A stretch of 64,000 nt of DNA from Gremmenia infestans (Eukaryota > Ascomycota > Leotiomycetes > Helotiales > Hamatocanthoscyphaceae), in assembly GCA_032629725.1 (NCBI GenBank), contig JAFEVB010000001.1:1612001-1676000 (forward strand). Direction: 5' to 3'. Positions within the stretch are counted from its first letter, which is position 1. Each line of letters starts with the position of its first letter. The notes below the pieces were generated by a model, which was not told the origin of the DNA, made no database searches, and was given only the letters and a program-made list of their open reading frames with translations. A program made the position numbers and the translations under genes. Shown here piece after piece: positions 1 through 9,461 of this stretch.

Positions 1-2491
1 AGGAGAAATAAGAATTGGGGAAGTTACACAACGATAACGAATTCGACGTGCTCGATGCTCGAGCTCGAATCGGATCAAGTCCCCGCCCACCGTCTTGTGC
101 CAATCTCTCGACAGAGACAGTTTATTTTAGTGAACTCGGCTTCCACCCAAGGTGGTAAAAAGTTCCGATAAGGATCTTAATCACTAGTTCAGAGTATATA
201 GGGACGACTATAGGTCCTCAAAAGTGATAGGAGAGGTGCCTATCCGAAGGGTTCAAGCAAGCCGATGCAGTTAGTCACACCATACTTGTTCTAGGGCATT
301 CCAATATTAGAGATCTGCTATAAGCAAAGAAGATATGAACCGACATATAGGGATAGCCGCGCTTGGCTAAAGAGTCGAGGAAATTGAGACTTGTGTCGGG
401 AGCTGGCCGGGAAGGCGCGGGATGTAATATTCGGTCCGAACCGAAGCACACCTGTAGCCGACACGAAGGGGGGAAATCACAATCGAAGACCGTATAATCT
501 CACGACACAGACCGTATAATGGATACTATTGAGTGAATATCGTGAAGCTACTTGGGTGTCGTCAAATTGAAAAAGTAAAGAATTGCGATCAACGGCACGG
601 TGCACGAAGAGGGCCAAGCTTTTCGCCCATACAGCCCACATCCACATTCCCGTCACATAGATTTTGTCAAACATGAACTTCGCGCAAAGTGCATGTGCAA
701 CGTGTATGTTCAACAGCTTCAACGCCAATAATGAAATGTTATGATCCTTAACGGCTTGGAAGATATTATCATCTTCCGGCGGTTGATACCCGAAAATAAG
801 AGCTGTTTCTCGACTTCGGAGCTCTCAACATTGCAGACGGAAACGCTCGATAAGATACGCCACAAAAAAATAATGGAAGAGCAAGGTAGGTAAGTGTGAG
901 CGGGAAATCGTTGATTAGTGTCCTAGCAGCTTGGGCTGGGTGTTAAATATGCAGCCACAGTTCCTGCGTTTGGAACGGCCGTTAATTCGTAGGAAGCCGC
1001 CCGATAGATCAAAATGGAAGGTGTCACTGTTTCCCAATGTCCCTAAGAAGCTTTTCCGTGCCATTTGACGACATGTTCCGCCGTGGGGAGGTTGTATTAC
1101 GATAGAAATATTGATTTGGGTTGGACATCTAATCGAACTAATCGAACTCTACTTTGATCGTTCATTCTTGATAGTCACAATTTAGACTTGGCGTAGCTGC
1201 TGCTATATGGGAAAATTGGGAATTCGTTGTCGCGCCACCTAGTCAGTAGAAGGTGAAGACCCTGAAGTCTTTTTTATATGTCAATATTCCAATTCGTTAG
1301 AATATTCCCTGCATCTACTGTACCTCCCATTAAATCCTAGTATAGTAAAAGGTACTTGAAAATTAGCGGATGGCGGCTGTAACTGTCCCAACATAAGTAG
1401 CTTCATCTACAGCGGATAATTCGCTGGAATGAAATCCTTCTCTAGGACTGGGTAGTACGGCTAATGTGACTAGAAAAATAAACATCAATAATAATAGCTA
1501 CATCTTTGAAGTCTAATTCTAAGGCCATATTGGCTCCAGAATCAGATATTTCACGCCTTGTACAAGGCTTGGGTTTTACAGACCATAGGGCTTATCAAAG
1601 CTCCTTAGAGAATAAGACTTTAACCCTAGAAGTTAATATAAGATTAGCTAGGTAGTAGTGCCAGACTCAAGAGCTAGAGTAGCTTGAAGGCTACTATAAA
1701 AATTCAATAGTTCCTTGAAATCACAGAATCTTAATATATCCGAGCGACCATCTTACAAAGCATTAACTGCTATAGGGTTTTAAGGTCTTCTCTATAAGAA
1801 GTCTCTGCTACCCAAAATCATGTGGATAGGGTAAATAAGCACCAATTGATAATATGCTACGCAGCGTGGGACAACCAAAGAGAGTACTACTCTTTTCTAC
1901 CCAGTATAGGAAGCATAAGTAATACAGAGTTGAAGGGTTTATACCAGACGGGCTTTTTATAGAGAACGCCGTGAAACAATATAGGAGTTAAGCATCTCTC
2001 CGATCCGGACGTGCCGATATATAAAAGACCCAGCTCTCGCACTACATATCCAGTCAGTTTAATTTCTCACCAACACGAGCTGCGAAAGTGGCCTGCCGTG
2101 ATATGCTTCAATGAGGTCTGTATGAGCGACCTGCACCCGTAACACGACTTGACCTGTCAGCATTGCGCCTCTTATAAGCATCAGCATCAGCATCAGCTGT
2201 ACGTGTCGCTTAAGTCACGACATCGTACCACATTAGCATTATTGGCCATGAATTATCCAAAATCGTATAGAAGTAAGCTTCAGCTAACAATGTGGGATTA
2301 GGCAGTCAATGTCTTGCCATTTCGTATTCTCTTTTCTATCATCAGCTTAGTTGACCCAGTTATGGAATTGCCACTCGTGTTCGGATGCGTATTTAAAGGC
2401 CATAGTCTCCTCAGAAATTTCTCTATCAAACTCACACCACTCCTCGAAAAATTTCATAATATTCTTACCCAATTACTTCCAGTATCTCAAA
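1..2491. other. gene-poor AT-rich spacer
   Basis: I see no convincing coding region on either strand. The stretch from about 1290 to 1960 is especially rich in TA, CTAG and TATAG words, as expected of old repeats decayed by C-to-T mutation, but I recognise no element in it. Three tandem CATCAG units lie at 2179-2196. The last part is the promoter of the cysteine-rich gene starting at 2492. Confidence 0.6.
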
Positions 2492-2832
2492 ATGCAGTTC
2501 TCTGCTCTCGCCTCCCTCGCCTTCGGCCTCGTCAGCACCATGACCGTCTCTGCTCTTCCAAACAACCCCATGTTCCTTGAAGTTCGCCAGACAACTTGCA
2601 ACCCAGGACAATCGTATTGCCAAGTCTGCCAGCCCCATACCGATGGCTTCCCACCAAACTGCGAGGTAGGTTTTCTGCTAGCACAAATCACTGCGTTGTT
2701 CGAACCTGAAAAGCTAACATTTAAAAGGGAGTTTGTAATGCCGAGGGAACAGCGATTACAGTTACCAAGCAATGCCCAACCTTCTGCGCAACCGAATGCG
2801 AGTTCGACAGTTGCCCATTAATCTGCGATTAA
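2492..2832 (+). CDS. small cysteine-rich secreted protein (effector-like)
   Basis: The gene has two exons, 2492-2665 and 2728-2832, and encodes 92 residues. The 62-bp intron starts GTAGGT, has a GCTAAC branch site and ends in AAAAG. Splicing is needed because the read-through frame loses the cysteine pattern. Residues 1 to about 22 form a signal peptide (MQFSALASLAFGL and on), followed by a short propeptide-like stretch ending in VRQ. The mature part has 10 cysteines in about 60 residues, which suggests five disulfides, and little else that is conserved. I chose the ATG at 2492 because the longer upstream frame would bury the signal peptide. It sits alone in AT-rich DNA about 650 bp from a transposon, a common setting for effector-type genes. 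I do not recognise the family, so a role in host or microbe interaction is inference. Confidence 0.75.
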
Positions 2833-3478
2833 GTTGGAGGAATCATAGTGCTTCTTGTAATAGCAGTAGTAAAGTAGAGAAAAGTGATCTTAGGTAGAGT
2901 CCGGTAGCAAGATAATAAGACATGTCTGGAGCCTAAATTTAAATCCCTCGTACTTGACCTAAAGGTGTGCTCCTTCAGCCGCTGATTTGAGCACTTATAA
3001 TCTGACGACGGATGACTTTAACCAGTCGAATACTCCCACCATGCCATATTGCAATAAATTGCAAGTTAAAAAACTATTTGTTCATCATAGCTTCAAGGTC
3101 CTCAAGTGAGACATCTTTAAGAGTTACTTCCTTTGCATCCATATTCGAGTGATCGGTACATTGGAGTTGTCTGACTTGTCCTCGTCGTAAATCTTTTGAG
3201 AGGTCTTAATACTCTTCTTCGCTTGATATAAAATTATTGTGGGATAATATCCTTCGTAGCCAGAAATGGACTTTCATGTTCATGATACTTATGCCATTGC
3301 CGAGGTAGTCCATACTGTGTATGCCACAAGCGCGTCTGCATTTACTTGATGTGGTATTGGGCTGCGAGATTCTCTCGTAGGTTCCTTGACAACCCGTTCG
3401 CTCGCAATATTAAACAGGTCCAAGCCTCTGCAAGATGATACCTTCGCTTCCCCTATTATGGAAATAAGGGTGTGCGGG
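2833..3478. other. spacer before the transposon
   Basis: I see no gene here. It holds the 3' flank of the cysteine-rich gene and AT-rich sequence up to the left end of the Tc1-type element. Confidence 0.5.
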
Positions 3479-3507
3479 CTCTCCACCCGAGAAAAAGTAG
3501 GTGGAAT
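3479..3507 (+). repeat. left terminal inverted repeat
   Basis: These 29 bp are matched in inverted orientation at 4928-4956. Identity ends just inside, after GTGGAAT. Confidence 0.85.
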
Positions 3508-3594
3508 AAGATCATGTGAAGCCAAAACACCATAATTTTAAACCCCCCAAAATCATTATAATATCATCATCTTTTTATTAATATCTCCACAACC

Positions 3595-4883
3595 ATGCCT
3601 CCAAATTGAACAGGAAGACGCGGCGGTCGACCGCATACACCTCCAGAAGGCTTCCAGCTTCCAGAGGGAAACCAGCCTCTTCGTACCCCTTACAAGAGCC
3701 TCATTTTTGGCTGTTATCTTATGGCTGAAGCCTGCGGCGCTATTCCTGGGTCTACACAAACAAAAGAAGCTATTTATAAGGTCTTTGGGATTACAGGGCG
3801 AAGCCAGGAGAATATTATTGCCTTAGGGCAGGTCTGATCTCTACACAACCAGCCTGATCTTGGGCCAGATCCACGCGGCAGGCCAAGGGCAATTCCGCAT
3901 CAAGATACCTCTGCAATTAGAGACCTTTTAGATGACGAAAAGCTTCCACTTAATAGAAGGTCCTAGCTTTAGAGAGATCTCGCAGAAGATGCAGGCGTAC
4001 AGCTTCCAAAAACTATGCATTTCAACCCTCTAGGAAAACGTACCGTCCAGGTATAATCTCCTCTCTTAATTCTCTTAATTCTAAGCTAATCTTCTACTAT
4101 ATCTAGCCTCAAACCATTTAAACAAGCTGCAAACAAGACGAAGGCATTCTTAATGCTATCTGCGAAAAAGAGCGCCTCCTCACGAAGAAACAAGCACGAT
4201 TTCGCATTCTTTGGTGCATTCTTGCTCTCCTTATACGCCCTCGATCTTAGAGATAGTGGAATACTGCCTTCTGCGACGAATTCCACTTTGGCATCGGCCT
4301 ACAGACTATAAAACGTATAAAGCGAAGAAAGGGACAGGAATACAGATATGCTCCTTATATAGTTCACCGCAAAGAGGTTATATTAAAGGATATAAAGGCA
4401 AAAGCGAGGGAGGATAAGCATCTAGAGCTTCTTAATGTTTTTATGGTTATTAGATATAATTATTGGCGCGCAATACCTTATAAGGTTGCAAATTCAGTAG
4501 GCAAGATGACTATAGAGGCTTATACAACGCAAATACTACCTGTATTGCTTCTAGATCTTCAAGAGAGAGGTTTAACTCTTATTCAAGATGCAGATTCTGC
4601 GCATACAAGTAAGAAGACAATAGATTAGGCAAGGAAGCATAATATGCCTCTTTATACTCTTCCTAGAGTATCTCCAGACCTCTCTATTCTAGAGACTATG
4701 GCTAATCCAGTGAAGAGGTTATTTCATAGCAGGAGGTGCTCTACGCAGAAAGGTGCTATGGTATGGTTTATAGAGGTTTGGGATCAAGAAATGAGTCAAA
4801 ATACGATCCAACGCTTATATAATAAGTATACTAAAAGGCTATATGATTGTCTTAGGGCTAAAGGCCAAATGACAATGTATTAA
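3595..4883 (+). pseudogene. Tc1-type DD34E transposase, broken by RIP-like stops
   Basis: The exons are 3595-4050 and 4107-4883, and the 56-bp intron between them (GTATAA..CTAG) keeps the frame. The reconstructed length is about 410 codons. The catalytic triad is visible: D in FCDEFHFG, D in QDADSAHTS, and E in SPDLSILE, with 34 residues between the last two. This is the DD34E spacing of Tc1-type enzymes. Internal stops in frame lie at 3607, 3835, 3964, 3970, 4119, 4248, 4254 and 4626. Each is a TGA, TAG or TAA that one C-to-T or G-to-A change would produce from Arg, Gln or Trp codons, and there is no frameshift. That pattern is expected of repeat-induced point mutation rather than slow decay. 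The copy cannot make a functional enzyme. Confidence 0.85.
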
Positions 4884-4927
4884 AGAGGTAGCAAAATTAT
4901 TATGTTCTAACTACACGTGACTTTTTC

Positions 4928-4956
4928 ATTCCACCTACTTTTTCTCGGGTGGAGAG
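4928..4956 (-). repeat. right terminal inverted repeat
   Basis: This is the reverse complement of 3479-3507. It closes the transposon about 45 bp after the transposase stop. Confidence 0.85.
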
Positions 4957-5226
4957 GCGGGGTACTTTAGATGAACCCGCACTTGCAATGACCCAGCAAG
5001 TCAACAAACGCGTCGCGTCGCGTCTCATCTTTTCAAAGCACACTGTTTGTTGTTTTGCCATCCTTCCGTCAATCGTCTCTGCTACTTGTACTGTTATCAA
5101 ATTCTCGGCTTCTGGTACGACACCGTATCCTATGCTATCATCTGCTCCTTATGAGTAAGTAGATCACAATTACGAGAACATTAGTGCACGCTTCATTTGG
5201 TTAAGCCGGCAACTATCAGCATAACC

Positions 5227-5440
5227 ATGGGTATCCCAGGGTAAGACATGCTATTACCATCCCCATCCAATGTTCATCTGCACTAAGTACAATAAAAAAT
5301 AGGCTCTGGGACAAACTTGGGCAAAGAGAGGTCATTGAATAGCTGCCTACGCGACTCGACACTTCGAGCAGCACAAACAGCCATGCAACGGCTACTGGAG
5401 CAGAAAATGAGCAGGACCTCATGGGAGAGTTTCTGGTACC
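5227..5440 (+). pseudogene. relic of a GEN1/XPG-type nuclease N-terminus
   Basis: An ATG at 5227 opens the sequence MGIPG, interrupted by a probable intron (5241-5302, GTAAGA..AATAG), and continues as LWDKLGQREVIE. The frame then hits TAG at 5339-5341. In a neighbouring frame it resumes as IAAYATRHFEQHKQP, after which similarity is lost. MGIPGLW followed by a short helix and H-F-x3-K-x-P is the start of the XPG N-terminal domain of fungal GEN1-like resolvases and FEN-type nucleases. The acidic active-site residues that should follow are absent. Within the next 80 bp one frame reads DLMGEFLVPGF, which could be a leftover of the C-terminal end after an internal deletion, but this is weak. It lies 270 bp beyond the transposon. 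Identification rests on about 30 residues. Confidence 0.6.
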
Positions 5441-5719
5441 GGGTTTCGAATTCTGAAAGTCAAGAAGAGTGGCTCCTGAGGATCTCCTATTTTTCTTTTT
5501 GATTCATTATATCATCGATTATATTCGATTTGCCTCGCTTCATTGCAAACAATTACGTGAAAAATTCACCATTGACCTCTATCTCGGCTCATATAAATTC
5601 CCCAGAAATTTCCGAGTGCTTTTACTTCGAGTCGCTTGCGGTCTTGAGGGCAACACATGGGATTTAATGGGGATCTTGCGAAGTCGTATCGGTAAGGCAA
5701 TGTGCAAATACTACCCCAG

Positions 5720-7191
5720 CTAAACACTTCCCCCATATTCCGGCGAAGTCTCCATTGTTGCGCCCAGCTGAGATCGGCAAGTCTCAGAGAATGATTCTAG
5801 CAAATGCTCAAGGTTTCCAGTCACATGATCATGACTGACAAGGGGCTTGCCATCTAACTGTGAGCGCAGCCATTCTGGATCGACTCGTCTCGTAGTACAG
5901 TCCCTCCCAGTTAGTTGACTCTCTGGAACAGACACAATTTTAGAGCTGTGCAGCACATGAGGTGATAGGACAGCTTTCCATTCTCGCGGCAGAGCATCGA
6001 GAGCAGTCCGCTCGGCGTTTGTGGATATTTGGAGTCCTAGATGGCTGGCTAGGAATATCAGGTAGTGCGCGAGAGTACGACATAGGTGCTGTTGCATTGC
6101 ATTGAACAATGCTGCCTGCCTGGCGACTTCAGCGGGAGCCTGTTTAGATTCTGTATTAGCAAAGGAGAGGGGGAGGGGGGATGCTGAGATGGATCACACA
6201 CCGGATCATCATTTTCCGACCAACAGCGTCCGAATAGAGAGGGATGGCGCTGGTTACTGATAGAAGAGATCATGGTGAGTATCAAATAAAACAACACCCT
6301 AGCTTCTTCCCCAGAACTCGACGAAAGGGATTGCGACGCCAGCTTTTTATCCAGGAAACGCAGACAATTGTGACCTGTCATTACCCCAATGTACTGAACA
6401 TCGTCTTCCGCCAGGTCCTCACTAGATGTCGGGATATCCGGCTCAACGAACACAAGGCGTTGGAAATCGATCGCTGTTTTCTTGCCAGTGACTGGCTCTA
6501 CGAGCTCTAGAAACTGAACAGACGAAAAGCTAGAAACAACCAACATCGTGTTGTCATATTGCGGCGATATTTGCGTATCCGTGGGGTAGTCAACGTCGTA
6601 GAAAAAACCGGTATTGAACAAGATGTTGAGGCTGGAAGGTTTCAGACACGTAGCATTTGCCCAGACCGTTTCTCGGATCTCTGGAGGCGGGAGAGCTGCG
6701 ATAGAGATAAGTGCGAGGACTAACGTATTAAGATAACCTGCTTACTTACCCTGCTCGAAAATACTAACAGTTGTGAGCAACGTCCTGATACAATCTGAGA
6801 AGCGCAAGGCTCTTCTATAATGTGTAGCTACAGCCTTCGAAGCTAGCTCCATACAGGAGCCGCAGGGATCACTCCCATCGCACTATATAACAAACACGTC
6901 AATGATTCGTTCATCAGATCCATTCTCTCGAGTACCGTAAGCAGGTATGTAACGTATGCACGCACTACCTAATCTACTTACCTTCCTCTTCAACCACCGG
7001 CATCGAAGACAAGCGCCACGTTGCCGGACGACCGCTACTTCCTTCCGCCGCTCCGACTCAAATCTATTGCGAGGACGGGGCTGCTGCTTTCCTACGGGTG
7101 TTACGCGGAAACATGACAGAGAGTGGTTGGGAACTGATTCCAAGACCCTGCGTTTGCGGGCTGGTAGGAAATTGTCATTGGATTTTGCCAT
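5720..7191 (-). CDS. Zn2Cys6-type transcription factor
   Basis: There are four exons on the minus strand: 7191-6982, 6882-6750, 6695-6202 and 6139-5720, with introns of 99, 54 and 62 bp. All phases agree, giving 418 residues. A basic N-terminus leads into ACLRCRWLKRK (residues 60-70), and the first intron splits the zinc cluster exactly before its third cysteine, CDGSDPCGSC. Spacing is C-x2-C-x6-C-x5-C-x2-C, but the sixth cysteine is not at the usual 6-8 residues. The next one is about 19 residues on, in FSDCIRTLL. I recall this cysteine plus IRT arrangement from a subset of fungal C6 proteins. The rest, about 350 residues, has no motif I can name and is presumed regulatory. It would act in the nucleus as a DNA-binding regulator with unknown targets. 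The neighbouring NmrA-like and LaeA-like genes make a local regulatory role possible. Confidence 0.75.
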
Positions 7192-8266
7192 TGGCGGATG
7201 GATGCAGTGTGCTAGTAATAAAGTCTGTAAACACGATGTGGATAGCTCGAAATGGATAGGACCGTGGTAGAGAGAGTATGTGACATTGTGATTATGGTAA
7301 CAGTTGAGGGCTTGTATGTCAATCTATAAAGTATTCAGATCTTGTACAATACTGTAGTGAGGCGAAATCCTGCGTATGCAGCTTTCCTGCCAATAGGGGG
7401 TTGGCTTTTAGCCGCTAGGCATATGTTCACCGCAAGGGCCGTTTTGGGATTAGTATGACCATCCATACTCCAATCCTCTCACGTGAAGAATGGCATCTTG
7501 AATAATAGTGCAAAGATGACTTCAGTTATATATATTAGAATCTTAGATATATTCAATTATTAGCAGTAAAGAGGACGGAGGTTAGGAAAAGCTTATGATA
7601 ACTCAGTTAACATTCTATATATACCTTCTTTCAATAGCTCAATAGCACAGACCCTAAACCCATACTCTAATATATCACAAACAGATCCCTCATCTCCGTA
7701 ACAAGAATAGAGATACTAGAAATATCAGAGAGTATATTTCATATTACATACTTTAGGCTATACTAGCGGCTTCAATATATCAGCAGCGCATTATATACTT
7801 TTTTGGAACACCGGAATCGCTACCCCTCCAATCTACTAGTGCGGGGTACCAAAGATAACCACCCACTTTTTATTTCCAGGACACGAACTTTTCATGTCTT
7901 TGGTATTAGCTACGCCCTCTTCATAGTTAGTGTTAATTCACGTATAGCCTCATTCAAACGTCATGGCACTTCACTCGTGAATCTTAGCTTAGGTTTTTGC
8001 TTCGCGAGTGAGTAAACAGGAACTTATCTTGATACGAGTATAGCTACACACTTACTACATTAGGCGACAAAATCGGAAATCCCAATCCACTTCACTTCAC
8101 TCCACTCCACTTCCTTTACCCCACCCACCCTCGTGACACGTCCACCGTCCGTCCCTCCATTATTCCCATTAGTCTCAACTCAGGATCACCAAAGCCGTAA
8201 CAGTCTAGAGAACTCCCTTTCCCCCTCCCTCCCTCCCTTCAGTAACCCTACAACAACCAACCAGCC
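7192..8266. other. divergent intergenic region
   Basis: This lies between the divergently transcribed Zn2Cys6 gene and the NmrA-like gene. Positions 7500-7800 are AT-rich and TA-rich, like decayed repeat DNA. A pyrimidine-rich stretch at about 8215-8240 lies directly upstream of the NmrA-like start. I see no gene. Confidence 0.5.
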
Positions 8267-9388
8267 ATGGCAAAACTAATCACCGTCATTGGCGTAACAG
8301 GCAACCAAGGCGGCTCCGTCGCGCAGCGCTTCCTCAAAGACCCCAGCTACCGCGTCCGCGGACTAACGCGCAACGCGGCCTCGGCGGCAGCGCAGGCGCT
8401 CGCCAGCCAAGGCATCGAGATCGTGCAGGCGGACCTCGACGACGTCGCGAGTCTGCGCAGCGCCTTCGAGGGCTCCAACGTCATCTTCAGCGTCACGAAT
8501 TACTGGGAGCCGTTCTTCCGCCCGGACTCTCGAGCACGGGCTGCGGAGAGGGGCATCTCGTGCCGGAAGTTCGCGTATGAGGTTGAGCTGCAGCAGGGGA
8601 AGAATATCGCGGATGCGGCGGCGGCGGTGGTCGGGGGGCTGGATGGCAATGGGCTTGTTGCGTCGACGTTGAGTCATGCGGGGAGGTGTAGCAAGGGCGC
8701 CTTTGGGGAGCTCTATCACTTTGATGCAAAGGCGGATGTGTTTCCTGGATATGTGAATGAGAAGCATCCGGAGCTGGCTAAGAAGATGTCGTGCGTGCAG
8801 ACGGGCTACTTTATGAGTAGCTATAAACTCGCCATTGGGGCGTATTTTCACAAGGTCAGTAATGTCTCCCTCCGTCTTGCTCTTCTTCGACAGCTGATAG
8901 CAAGGAGACGGCGGATGGCACGTTTCAGATGAGTTTCCCTACTTCCCCGGATGCTCAAGTGCCTCATCTTGATGTCAATTCCGATATCGGGACCTTTGTC
9001 TATGCTGTTTCCCAGATGCCGCCAGGTAAAAATTACATAGCTGAGGCATCGAGACCTACTTGGCCCGAGTTCTTGAAAACATGGAGTGAGGTTACAAAAC
9101 AGCCCACAAAGTACCAAGAGATCACCCTTGAGCAGTTTATTGAGGCGTCGCCAGACAAAGCATTTGGGGAGGAGTTAGGAGATATGTTCGCATACGCTTC
9201 GAGTCCCGGATATGACGGTGCAGATCCAACGCTCTTGAAGGCGGCAGATCTGGAAAAGGTAATGTCTCATATCTAATTTGAAGGTACTCAGCTAATCTAG
9301 TGATTTGAAGGCCGGTATTGAATGCCCAATGACCAGCCTAGAGGAGTTCTTCAAAAAACAAGATTGGACACCGGTACTTGAACAATAA
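8267..9388 (+). CDS. NmrA-like NAD(P)-binding protein
   Basis: The three exons are 8267-8854, 8905-9258 and 9311-9388, with introns of 50 and 52 bp, both phase 0. The product is 339 residues. The N-terminus ITVIGVTGNQGGSVAQ is a Rossmann dinucleotide loop (GxxGxxG, residues 9-15) followed by the second strand with RGLTRN. SNVIFSVTNYWEP and VVGGLDGNGLVASTLS follow the NmrA pattern, with no Tyr-x3-Lys active site, so it is probably a redox sensor or atypical reductase. NmrA proteins bind NAD(P) and some control nitrogen-regulated transcription; a role here is not shown. The first exon is strongly GC-rich at third codon positions and the later exons much less so. The gene converges on the LaeA-like methyltransferase, with only 73 bp between the stops. 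Confidence 0.85.
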
Positions 9389-9461
9389 CAGAAATTAAAA
9401 TAACGGCTGTAGATATTGGGCTTTGAAATTTGTCGTTGAACCAGTCTCTATCATGTTAATC

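Larger units (their letters stand above)
3479..4956 (+). mobile_element. Tc1-type DNA transposon, degenerate
   Basis: The element is about 1478 bp and bounded by matching 29-bp terminal inverted repeats at 3479-3507 and 4928-4956, each starting CTCTCCACCCGAGAAAAAGT in element orientation. Inside lies one transposase frame (3595-4883) with a 56-bp intron. The copy is dead because eight in-frame stops interrupt it. The five bases GCGGG flank it directly on both sides (3474-3478 and 4957-4961). That could be a target-site duplication, although Tc1-type elements normally duplicate TA, so it may be chance. A single further copy of the terminal-repeat sequence lies near 31549. Confidence 0.85.

Noticed and set aside
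4949..5158. A 69-codon frame overlapping the transposon's right end
   Set aside because: It begins inside the terminal repeat and has no recognisable features.
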